From contig NZ_CP037423.1 of NCBI RefSeq assembly GCF_007754155.1, positions 9,358,938 to 9,422,937 on the forward strand: DNA of 64,000 nucleotides, read 5' to 3'. This DNA is from Stieleria neptunia. GTDB lineage: Bacteria; Planctomycetota; Planctomycetia; Pirellulales; Pirellulaceae. Below the pieces are notes generated by a model. That model did no database searches, was not told where the DNA came from, and saw only the letters and a list, made by a program, of their open reading frames with translations. A program made the translations under genes and the position numbers. Below are positions 47,199-55,271 of this stretch, one piece after another (the first letter of the stretch is position 1; the number at the start of each line of letters is the position of its first letter).

Positions 47199-48265
47199 GG
47201 ATTGAATCCCAAGGCGACGACTCGCGCGGCGAACCGACACTGATCCCGATGAAGTCGCTGTACGATCGTATCGAACAGGTGAAAGCGGCGCGGAAGGACT
47301 TGCCGGCGCAACTGCAAAACATCGCCCAAGAGATCCCGAGTGCTTGGACGCGTAATACGCTTCGCCAACTCGCCGCCGCCCTGAAAGACAACGCGACTCC
47401 CGCACAGCTTGTCGCCCGATTCCCAGAGCATTGCTGGCTGCTGACGCTCCAGTCTTCGGCGGCGACGACCGATGCGTTGACCGCGATGCTCGAACAGTCC
47501 GCCTTTCAACACAGCCTGCGCACCAAAAAGATACGCACGATCGCCTATCCGGTGGTCCTGATGCTGATCGCGATCACCTTGCTGATGGCGGTGATCGCAT
47601 TGCTGGTGCCCACGTTTGATGAAATGTACCAGGAGTTCGAGTTGCGACTGCCGGCGCCGACCGAGGCGTTGATCAATCTCTCCCGCGGGATCAACGCCCA
47701 TCCCCTGCTGGCCCTCACCCTGCTCGGCACCTTTCTGGCCGCTGTGGCGGGTGTCTTGTGGGTCTGGATCGGCGACAACCCGATCAAACGCAGGCTGTTC
47801 GGAACGTCGGCGCACGGCCCGATGATGAGGCAATCGCTGGCCAAGGTTGCATTGCAAGTGGCGGAATTGGTCGACGAAGGCATCGGATTGGACCGGGCAC
47901 TCAAGATCGCCGCCGAATCCAATCCCGACCTCGCGATGCGCAGCCTGATCGGCGATCTGGCGATCCAAGCCGGCCATGACACCAGTCACTTGCACCGCAC
48001 GCGATCCGCCCTGATCTTTCCACCGAACTTTCTGTTTGCACTGCACCCCGTCGCACCATCGGCGCAGCCCGTCACCGCCACGCCCAACACGACGATGCTT
48101 CGCGAACTGGCCGCCAGCTATCGTGACCTGTCGATGCGTCGCAAGGACTGGGTCGCCTTCATCCTCGGACAGTTCACCGTCATCAGTGTCGGTTTGATGA
48201 TCGGCTTTCTCGTCCTCGCGCTGTTTTCGCCGATGGTCAGCCTGGTCTCGTCTCTCTCCTCCTGA
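47195..48265 (+). CDS. GspF-like inner-membrane protein (second of three)
   Basis: 356 residues. Three membrane segments: IAYPVVLMLIAITLLMAVIA (about 114-133), LALTLLGTFLAAVAGVLWVW (about 173-192) and FILGQFTVISVGLMIGFLVL (about 326-345). The canonical motif VPTFDEMYQEFELRLPAPTE follows the first helix, and VALQVAELVDEGIGLDRALK marks the second GspF domain. Starts inside the stop of the previous gene and is 8 bp from the next, so the three are one transcript. Confidence 0.88.
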   Translation: MRIESQGDDSRGEPTLIPMKSLYDRIEQVKAARKDLPAQLQNIAQEIPSAWTRNTLRQLAAALKDNATPAQLVARFPEHCWLLTLQSSAATTDALTAMLEQSAFQHSLRTKKIRTIAYPVVLMLIAITLLMAVIALLVPTFDEMYQEFELRLPAPTEALINLSRGINAHPLLALTLLGTFLAAVAGVLWVWIGDNPIKRRLFGTSAHGPMMRQSLAKVALQVAELVDEGIGLDRALKIAAESNPDLAMRSLIGDLAIQAGHDTSHLHRTRSALIFPPNFLFALHPVAPSAQPVTATPNTTMLRELAASYRDLSMRRKDWVAFILGQFTVISVGLMIGFLVLALFSPMVSLVSSLSS

Positions 48266-48273
48266 TCGCTCCC

Positions 48274-49350
48274 ATGTTCAATTTTCTATCCGGACTCCTT
48301 CAATCGATGCTTCCCAGTGGTCTGGTCGGCAATTCGACGCGCAGCAAACAGAACGCGCTGCTTCGAATTCTGGCACTGTCCCACTCGCAACGTTTGGATC
48401 CGAAAACGCTGATTCGGAATTTGGCGGCCGAGCATCCCGGACGCTACGGCAAAAAACTGATGCTGCTTCAGCGCTGGATCGCCGCGGACAGTTCGATGAG
48501 CGCCGCACTGACGCACACGCCGGGTGTTTTGGATGAAGACGACACGTTGGCCATTCAGTGTGCGATTGAAACCCAAACGCTGGATGAAACGTTTGCGTTC
48601 TTGCTGGACCGCAGCGATGACGCGTCCCATACCGCGGCCGGTGAAATCATCCGCGGCATGCTCGGCTACGTCCTGGGGGTGCTTGGTTTTGCCCTCTTGG
48701 TCGCTTCGTTTTTGATGATTTTTATCGTCCCCACCTTCGAGCAGATCTTCGAAGAATTTGCGATGGAACTGCCCCCGCTGATGCTAGCCCTGGTCCAATT
48801 CAGCGACACCTTCGCGGCCGTGTTTCCGATCGCACTGATGGTCGTCTTGGGCGTCTGCTTCCTGATGCTCTTTGAGGACGTCCGGCGTGGCATTCGACTT
48901 TCCCTACTGGGACGACTGATGCCGACGACCGCCGAGCGACGCTCCGCCGGTCTGCTGCGTTTGCTGACCGTGCCCACCCGGCAAGGCACATCGATTGCGC
49001 CGACGCTGACCGCCGCGGCCCAGTTCCATCCCGACCGCCGAACCCGAAAACGCCTGCTCCGCGCCCGCACCGATGCCCAGACCGATGCGGACATCTGGAT
49101 TCAATTGGCTAACCAAGGTTTGATCAGCAGAAACCAGGCCGACAAGATCAACAAAATCGAATCGCCGCCACTACGCGGCTGGACCCTCAACACCTTGGCC
49201 GTCAAACAACGAAGACATGCCTCCCAAAAAGCGGAATCGCTGGCCCGCGTGCTGCAACACGTTCCGATCCTTGTCCTGGGGCTGTTCGTCGGTTGGATCA
49301 CGATCGCCGTCATGCAAACCCTGACCAGCCTGGTCACTTCACTCGCCTAA
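48274..49350 (+). CDS. GspF-like inner-membrane protein (third of three)
   Basis: 358 residues. It has the motif VPTFEQIFEEFAMELPPLML after the first helix (LGFALLVASFLMIFI), a second helix (VFPIALMVVLGVCFLMLF) and a C-terminal helix (VPILVLGLFVGWITIAV). Lengths and topology match the two upstream paralogues. Three GspF genes in tandem are unusual; one machine normally needs one. The pseudopilin genes begin 15 bp later. Confidence 0.88.
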   Translation: MFNFLSGLLQSMLPSGLVGNSTRSKQNALLRILALSHSQRLDPKTLIRNLAAEHPGRYGKKLMLLQRWIAADSSMSAALTHTPGVLDEDDTLAIQCAIETQTLDETFAFLLDRSDDASHTAAGEIIRGMLGYVLGVLGFALLVASFLMIFIVPTFEQIFEEFAMELPPLMLALVQFSDTFAAVFPIALMVVLGVCFLMLFEDVRRGIRLSLLGRLMPTTAERRSAGLLRLLTVPTRQGTSIAPTLTAAAQFHPDRRTRKRLLRARTDAQTDADIWIQLANQGLISRNQADKINKIESPPLRGWTLNTLAVKQRRHASQKAESLARVLQHVPILVLGLFVGWITIAVMQTLTSLVTSLA

Positions 49351-49365
49351 TCAAAATCCGCTTCC

Positions 49366-49878
49366 ATGCTCCACCAACACCAACACCAACACCAACGAAA
49401 ACGCGACCGACGCAACGGGCTTGTGCTGCTCGAAACGTTGATCGCCGCCGGCGTCACCCTGGTCATGCTCTCGGTCGCAGTCCCGATGGTGATCCGCTCG
49501 GCACGGATTTGGAAACAAACCCGCCACCAACAGGTCGCCGCCGATGAACTGTCGGGACAAATGGATCGCCTGATCGCGATGTCGGCGGAACCCAGACGGC
49601 AAGCGTTGGAAGAACTGACCGTCTCACCGGTGATCGCAGAAGTCCTCCATGACGCGACGATCGACGGAACGCTCGTCAACGACGAACACGGCAAACGGAT
49701 CGAGTTGTCAATCCAGTGGACACGCGCCGGTGACCCGCTGCCGGTCCGACTGGTCGCCTGGGTCGATCCGATGCCGACAACCTCCGCGGAATCCCCCAGC
49801 CCCGGCGACGCCGCCTCCGGCGGTGCTGAGTCTGGCGAGGCTGAAGCTGCCGAAAACGACCCGGAGGATCTCCAGTGA
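49366..49878 (+). CDS. Type II secretion/type IV pilin-like pseudopilin
   Basis: 170 residues. A His/Gln-rich and basic leader (HQHQHQHQRKRDRR) is followed by a prepilin-like start NGLVLLETLIAAGVTLVMLS, with Glu at about position +5 and a hydrophobic helix. The mature part is short and ends in an acidic Glu/Ala/Ser-rich tail. It probably assembles into a pseudopilus after cleavage by a prepilin peptidase. Overlaps the next gene by four bases. Confidence 0.78.
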   Translation: MLHQHQHQHQRKRDRRNGLVLLETLIAAGVTLVMLSVAVPMVIRSARIWKQTRHQQVAADELSGQMDRLIAMSAEPRRQALEELTVSPVIAEVLHDATIDGTLVNDEHGKRIELSIQWTRAGDPLPVRLVAWVDPMPTTSAESPSPGDAASGGAESGEAEAAENDPEDLQ

Positions 49879-50408
49879 AATCGTTGCCCCGAACCCGAGC
49901 AGCACGCCGCGGATTCACGCTCCGTGAACTGACCGTCGCGATCGCCATCGGCAGCTCGGTGATGATGGTTGCCGTCGGCTTGGTACACCATGCTTTTGAC
50001 TGGTCGACACTGGCGCGACATCGACGCTTGGACGACCAGACGTTTTTTCATCTGAGCCGCCAACTCCGCGACGACCTGCACCTCGCCAACCAGGCTGACC
50101 TGGATTCCGGCGACACGTCCGGCCAGTCCCTGCGACTTGCCGTCAACGGCAACGAGGTGATCTACACCATCACGGGTGTTACCGTCACGCGCACCGAACG
50201 TGGCGAGGATGCGGTGGTTCGCAACGAAGTCTATCGATTCAAGCGTCCGCGGACGCTCAAGTTGACACGATTAGAAGCGGACAACCAGCTTCAACTGGAC
50301 GTCAAATCGATCACGCCCTTCGCCGAATCCGAAGTCCCACTTTGGCGATCGCTGCGAATGTCGATCGGGTTGCGGTTACGCCATCAAAACGGAGACATCG
50401 CATCATGA
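49875..50408 (+). CDS. Pseudopilin with prepilin-type N-terminus
   Basis: 177 residues. The leader MKSLPRTRAARRG is followed by FTLRELTVAIAIGSSVMMVA, a type IV prepilin cleavage site after Gly with Glu at +5. The globular part has TFFHLSRQLRDDLHLANQAD and beta strands (NEVIYTITGVTVTRTERGED), like GspJ-type minor pseudopilins. Overlaps neighbours on both sides by four bases. Confidence 0.83.
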   Translation: MKSLPRTRAARRGFTLRELTVAIAIGSSVMMVAVGLVHHAFDWSTLARHRRLDDQTFFHLSRQLRDDLHLANQADLDSGDTSGQSLRLAVNGNEVIYTITGVTVTRTERGEDAVVRNEVYRFKRPRTLKLTRLEADNQLQLDVKSITPFAESEVPLWRSLRMSIGLRLRHQNGDIAS

Positions 50409-50785
50409 GGTTCCAACCAAAACGCCGACGGCGTGGCACGCTGATGATCGGCGTCCTCGCTTGCCTGATCGTGGTCGGGTCGCTGATCGGGCTGATCGCC
50501 AAAGACGCGGTGTCTGCCCGGCGTGAAACCCGCATCCGGTTGCAAATGCACCAATCCCAGCGATTGCTGGACGCGGGGATCCTGCGGGCGGCGATTCAAT
50601 CGAAACGAAACCCCGACTACCGCGGCGAAACCTGGCAACCGCAGCTGTCATTTGCCAGACGAGACGCCGCGGCAACGGTCACGATCTCTGTCGACGACGA
50701 CCAAACGACCGTGACCGCCAAACTCGGCACCGCGCCCCACATCACCACCCAATCCCACGTTTACTCATCGAGCGAAGTCCAATGA
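50405..50785 (+). CDS. Short pilus-associated protein (GspK/PilX-like N-terminus)
   Basis: 126 residues from ATG 50405, which overlaps the upstream stop; the longer frame from 50342 is unlikely. MRFQPKRRRRG is followed by a hydrophobic helix TLMIGVLACLIVVGSLIGLI without the Glu at +5, as in GspK and PilX-type components. The rest is small, with RLQMHQSQRLLDAGILRAAI and two beta strands. Assignment rests on its position between pseudopilin genes and on the N-terminal pattern. Confidence 0.7.
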   Translation: MRFQPKRRRRGTLMIGVLACLIVVGSLIGLIAKDAVSARRETRIRLQMHQSQRLLDAGILRAAIQSKRNPDYRGETWQPQLSFARRDAAATVTISVDDDQTTVTAKLGTAPHITTQSHVYSSSEVQ

Positions 50786-51621
50786 AACGAAACGCATTTA
50801 CCCTGGTTGAATTACTGGTCGTGATCGCGATCATCGGCGTGCTGGTCGGTTTGCTGTTGCCGGCCGTCCAAGCCGCACGCGAAGCCGCACGCCGCATGTC
50901 CTGCTCCAACAACATGGTGCAGATCGCTCTTTCGGTCCATCATTACGAATTCTCGATGGAACATCTGCCCGACGGAGTGACCGACGACCAAGGCCCGGTC
51001 CGCAACGAAGAGAATGCCGGCAACCATATCGGCTGGATGGCACGCATCTTGCCTTACATCGAACAACAAGGTGCGTTCGCAAGACTGGACCTCCGCAAGA
51101 GTGCCTACAGCCCCGAAAACGCAGAAGTGCGTGCCTATGAAATCCCAACGTTTCGATGCCCGTCCAACCCAACCACGTTCGGACGCGATGGGATAAACCG
51201 AGTCGGCACCTCGGACTACGCCGGCTGTTATCACGACGTCGAAGCCCCCATCGACGCCGACAACAACGGCATCTTTTTCCTCAACAGCTCACTCCGCTTT
51301 GCCCAAATCACCGACGGGTCGACCAACACGATCATGATCGGCGAACACCTGGGCGACAAAGACACGTTGGGCTGGATCACCGGAACCCGGGCGACCTTGC
51401 GCAACACCGGGGAATTCGTCGAGCTGACCTACAACGATCACATCAACCAAGAACTCGGCGCGTTGGAGGTCGGCGGCTACGACAGCTACCACGCCGGCGG
51501 AGGCAACTTCGCGATGGCCGACGGCGCGGTCGTTTTCTTGACGCACAACATCGACGAACAGGTCTACCGCTACCTCGGAAACCGAGCCGATGGCGAACTG
51601 ATCGACGAATCCGATCGTTAA
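50782..51621 (+). CDS. DUF1559 prepilin-type protein
   Basis: 279 residues. The N-terminus [20 protein letters not shown] is a classic prepilin signal, with Ala rather than Gly before the cleavage site. The DUF1559 hallmark [20 protein letters not shown] follows, then [34 protein letters not shown] and the C-terminal [20 protein letters not shown]. The family is hugely expanded in planctomycetes. Here it closes the cluster, overlapping the gene before it by four bases and the convergent phosphotransferase stop by four bases (51618-51621). Confidence 0.95.
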   Translation: MKRNAFTLVELLVVIAIIGVLVGLLLPAVQAAREAARRMSCSNNMVQIALSVHHYEFSMEHLPDGVTDDQGPVRNEENAGNHIGWMARILPYIEQQGAFARLDLRKSAYSPENAEVRAYEIPTFRCPSNPTTFGRDGINRVGTSDYAGCYHDVEAPIDADNNGIFFLNSSLRFAQITDGSTNTIMIGEHLGDKDTLGWITGTRATLRNTGEFVELTYNDHINQELGALEVGGYDSYHAGGGNFAMADGAVVFLTHNIDEQVYRYLGNRADGELIDESDR

Positions 51622-52583
51622 TACCCCAAGACGCGATCGACCATGCGTCGGCTGTAGTCGGTCAGCTTGGGATGTGTCGCGCACCAGCCGCACAGGAAGC
51701 GGTGGAAGTCGGCCCAAGCCCAGGGGAACAGCGAGCGCCATTCCCGCTCCAGGTCCTCGGCGATCGACGGATCGAGCCGCGCATGCAGTTCGCCGAAATA
51801 GACGTCCAAACACTCCGCTTCGCGACGGTCACATTGCTCGTCGCTCAAACAGCTGCCCATCAGGTACGCCAAGTCCTTCATGCCACAACCGCCGCCAACG
51901 TATTGAAAGTCGACCGCGGCAACGGCGTCATGGTGATCCCCGAAGCAAAAGTTGGCGACCTTGGCGTCCCCGTGCACGAGTGTCTGGAAGCGACACGCCG
52001 ACAAGCGGTCGTCGATCTTGGCGGCGGCGTTCTTGAGCGGACCGGCTTGCATCGCTGACCATTCCTCCGGCCGCGTCTGCAGATGCCAGTACGTTCCGGT
52101 TTCCCACAGCCCCGTCGGGACTCGCCCCAGAAACGTCGCGTGAAAATTGGCCAACCAGCGGATGCAGGCGTGAAGTTGCCGATCACTCAGCCGCCCGCAA
52201 CGGCTGGGAAAACCGGCCGCGTCGAGATCTTCCAACACCAACACACGGCCCCCGGCAAACGACTCGATCGCGTGACAGGATGGGACGCGACATCGCGGAT
52301 TGCACTCGTGACACCAATCGCGATACCAATTCGTTTCGACTTCGTAGGAACGCAACTTACGGGCATGCGAAACATCACCGGACCAGCCCCGCGGATTGGC
52401 CACGCCGAAGCCCGGCGGCGCGATGTGTTTGACGATCACCGACGACGGCACGTCGTCGCCGCGGAGCGACATCCGCAGGATTTGACCGTACCCGCTCCAC
52501 AGCGATTGGATCGGCTCGGTGGCGATCACGCCGTCGGCATGGACCATCCGACAGACGAACGACTGTAATTCCTGTTCGTTCAT
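51618..52583 (-). CDS. Aminoglycoside phosphotransferase/choline kinase-like protein
   Basis: 321 residues from ATG 52583 ([14 protein letters not shown]), which overlaps the pyk stop as ATGA; the longer frame is antisense-like. Kinase-fold marks: [10 protein letters not shown] (ATP-binding Lys), [16 protein letters not shown] (hinge), [12 protein letters not shown], the catalytic loop [14 protein letters not shown] (His, Asp, Asn) and [20 protein letters not shown] (metal-binding Asp). It is likely to phosphorylate a small molecule, but the substrate is unknown. It is co-transcribed and translationally coupled with pyruvate kinase. Confidence 0.87.
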   Translation of the reverse strand: MNEQELQSFVCRMVHADGVIATEPIQSLWSGYGQILRMSLRGDDVPSSVIVKHIAPPGFGVANPRGWSGDVSHARKLRSYEVETNWYRDWCHECNPRCRVPSCHAIESFAGGRVLVLEDLDAAGFPSRCGRLSDRQLHACIRWLANFHATFLGRVPTGLWETGTYWHLQTRPEEWSAMQAGPLKNAAAKIDDRLSACRFQTLVHGDAKVANFCFGDHHDAVAAVDFQYVGGGCGMKDLAYLMGSCLSDEQCDRREAECLDVYFGELHARLDPSIAEDLEREWRSLFPWAWADFHRFLCGWCATHPKLTDYSRRMVDRVLGY

Positions 52584-54010
52584 TCCACCGTATGAACGAC
52601 AACGGAATTGTGCGCATTCTCGGTCACGCCGCTGCCGCTGACAAAGACGATGCGATCGCCGGTCTTGAGATAGCCTTTGCCTTTCGCCCAATCACACACC
52701 TCGGCGCGGATCAGCGCGGGATGTTCCATCTGTGACACCCGACGGGGTTTGATGCCCCAAAACAGGTTGATCCGCCGCAGGGTTTCCGGACAATCGCTGA
52801 CGCCCAGGGTGGGAATCAGGCTCCGCGATTTACTTTTGACCCAGGCGGTCCCGCCGCTCTTGGTGGCGATGATGATCATCGCCGCACCGATCGCTTCGGC
52901 GATATTGGTCGCCGCGTACGTGACCGCTGTCGTGATCGGGTGCACGCGGTTGGTGATCGTGCGATCGGACATGTCGTGCCGCAGTGATTTCTCGGTGAAC
53001 TGCATGATGCGGCTCATCATCTGCACGGCTTTGACCGGATGATCCCCCACCGCCGTTTCACCGCTCAGCATGCAAGCATCGGCACCATCCAAAATCGCGT
53101 TGGCGACATCGCTCGCTTCGGCACGCGTCGGTCGCGCACTGTGATGCATCGATTCCAACATTTGCGTTGCGACGATCACCGGTTTGATCTTTTCCTTGCA
53201 GACGTCAATGATCCGCTTTTGCGCCATCGGCGTTTCGGCGACATCGATTTCGACGCCCAAGTCACCGCGAGCGACCATGATTCCGTCGGCGACGTTGACG
53301 ATCTCTTCCAGGTTCTCCATCGCTTCGGGTTTTTCGATCTTGGCGATCACCAGCGCCTCACAATCATGCGCCGACAAGACACTCTTGAGCGAATAGACGT
53401 CTTCGGCGGTACGCACAAACGAAAGGCTGATGAAGTCGATCTCGTGATCGGCGGCCCAGATCGCGTTCTTGATGTCCTTGCGTTGCAGTGCCGAAACGGA
53501 CAATTTGACACCGGGCAAATTGATTCCCTGGCGGCTACGGACTTCGCCGGCCGCGGTCACGCGACAGACGGCGCGCGAGCGGTCGACCGAAACCACCTCC
53601 AACGCCACCAATCCGTCGGCCAACATGACGCGATTACCGGGACGCAATTCGTCGATCAGCTTGGGGTAGCTCGCCGTCACCTCGTGTGCCGTCGTCGGCT
53701 CGCCGTCGCGCAGAAACGTCAGCTCCATCCCGACATCGCACTGCAGGGGGTCGCAGAACAATTCCCCCAAACGAATCTTCGGACCGGCCAAGTCCAATAG
53801 AATACCCACCGGAGTCCCCGTCTGCTCGGACGCCTGACGGATCGCCACCACCTTCTTTTCGTGATCGGGGATCTCCCCGTGAGCGGTGTTGATGCGAAAG
53901 ACATCCACGCCGGCGGTGATCAACTCGGCAAGCTGCTCGGGCGAATCACAGGCCGGGCCGACGGTGGCGACGATCTTGGTGCAGGACTGATGAAGCGTCG
54001 GACTGGGCAT
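52580..54010 (-). CDS. pyk: Pyruvate kinase
   Basis: 476 residues from ATG 54010 ([20 protein letters not shown]); the frame is open to 54085 but the extra part is not family-like. It converts phosphoenolpyruvate and ADP to pyruvate and ATP. Marks: [29 protein letters not shown] (39-45), [30 protein letters not shown] with the catalytic Lys, [10 protein letters not shown] and TQMLESM. The residue equivalent to Glu117 of the muscle enzyme is Lys78, with Leu74 and Leu81 around it, and the usual Ser in NxSHG is Ala43. This pattern is typical of potassium-independent pyruvate kinases. Confidence 0.96.
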   Translation of the reverse strand: MPSPTLHQSCTKIVATVGPACDSPEQLAELITAGVDVFRINTAHGEIPDHEKKVVAIRQASEQTGTPVGILLDLAGPKIRLGELFCDPLQCDVGMELTFLRDGEPTTAHEVTASYPKLIDELRPGNRVMLADGLVALEVVSVDRSRAVCRVTAAGEVRSRQGINLPGVKLSVSALQRKDIKNAIWAADHEIDFISLSFVRTAEDVYSLKSVLSAHDCEALVIAKIEKPEAMENLEEIVNVADGIMVARGDLGVEIDVAETPMAQKRIIDVCKEKIKPVIVATQMLESMHHSARPTRAEASDVANAILDGADACMLSGETAVGDHPVKAVQMMSRIMQFTEKSLRHDMSDRTITNRVHPITTAVTYAATNIAEAIGAAMIIIATKSGGTAWVKSKSRSLIPTLGVSDCPETLRRINLFWGIKPRRVSQMEHPALIRAEVCDWAKGKGYLKTGDRIVFVSGSGVTENAHNSVVVHTVE

Positions 54011-54218
54011 GGTCAATGTTGGAGCGTGAGTAGCGTTTCCGTCCGGGAGTGTGACATTTTGTAGCGTCCCAAGCCGTATCTGCAAAGAAAGCGCGCCGCG
54101 GGGTCACTGTCGATCACCGTTACTTTGCCTACAATGGGCCGATCGCTCCCATACACCGAATGGTCGTGATCACCTCACTTTCTGGCCGCCCTTCCCTTCC
54201 CTGCCCTCCCCCGCCCTC

Positions 54219-55043
54219 TTGCCCGAACCACCCCCAACTGCTGACGTCTCGACCGCGCTCGTCACCGGCGGCTCGGCCGGTTTGGGCCAGGTCATCGCGG
54301 CGACATTTGCCGACGCCGGATACCGGGTCGTCCTGGTCGGGCGATCGAGCGAACGACTCGATGCGGCAAAGCAACAACTGGACACGCAACCGGGGAGAGA
54401 CATTGTCACCCTGGCCGGTGACGTCGGTGTTCGTGAGGACTGCGATCGAATCGCGAGCACCATCGAGGATCAATTCGGACGTCTCGATGTGCTGGTCAAT
54501 TGCGTCGGCACCAGTGACCGCGGACTGGCCGGCGAGCTGACCGCGGATCGCTTGCATGAACTGATCGATCAAAATGTGGTCACCACCCTGCTCTGCTGCC
54601 AGGCGTTTGCGCCGCTGTTGGAATCATCACGCGGCAGCATCGTCAACATCGGATCGCTCGCCGGCAAAGTGGGCGCCCGATACCTGGGCGGCTACAACGC
54701 GGCCAAACACGCGCTCGCCGGACTGACCCAACAATTGCGTCTGGAGTGGCGGGACAAGGGGATCCACGTCGCCTTGGTCAGCCCCGGCCCGATTCGCCGC
54801 GACGATGCCGGCACACGTTACCGCGATCGCACCGACGCGACGTTACCGGCAAGTGCCTCCGCCCCCGGCGGGGGAACCAAAGTCAAGGGCCTGCCAGCGG
54901 CAACGGTTGCCCGCGCCGTGCTCGCCTGCGCTCAAAAACGGCGCACCGATGTCATTCTGCCGGGCTATCTACGACTTCTGATCGTGCTGGGAAACGCCTT
55001 TCCGCGACTCGGTGACTGGCTGCTGCTCAAATTCACAAGCTGA
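54219..55043 (+). CDS. Short-chain dehydrogenase/reductase (SDR)
   Basis: About 274 residues if the start is TTG 54219; no in-frame ATG is closer than 54051, which lies over the pyk promoter region and gives a Ser/Pro-rich non-family extension. Classical SDR signatures: STALVTGGSAGLGQVIAATF (nucleotide-binding TGxxxGxG), DVLVNCVGTSDRG, GSIVNIGSLAG (catalytic Ser) and YLGGYNAAKHALAG (YxxxK). The C-terminus ends in a hydrophobic stretch (LIVLGNAFPRLGDWLLLKF), perhaps a membrane-associated tail. The substrate is unknown. Divergent from pyk. Confidence 0.88.
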   Translation: MPEPPPTADVSTALVTGGSAGLGQVIAATFADAGYRVVLVGRSSERLDAAKQQLDTQPGRDIVTLAGDVGVREDCDRIASTIEDQFGRLDVLVNCVGTSDRGLAGELTADRLHELIDQNVVTTLLCCQAFAPLLESSRGSIVNIGSLAGKVGARYLGGYNAAKHALAGLTQQLRLEWRDKGIHVALVSPGPIRRDDAGTRYRDRTDATLPASASAPGGGTKVKGLPAATVARAVLACAQKRRTDVILPGYLRLLIVLGNAFPRLGDWLLLKFTS

Positions 55044-55271
55044 ACCCTTGTATCAGTTTGTGTCGATTTGATCACGACCCTCGCCCCTGTTTCCGCGAGT
55101 GAGACGGTGACGACCAGTTCAAGATTGACTTCGTCGCCAGCTTCACTAACCTTTATACTATCCCGCCGCTGCTGCGATCGGCCCCCACCGGTTCCCCGCC
55201 AGCATCCTGCCCCCCTCCACAACGTCCGACTCGCAAGACACGGGCGTTTCCAACGACTAACGAGTTGCCGA

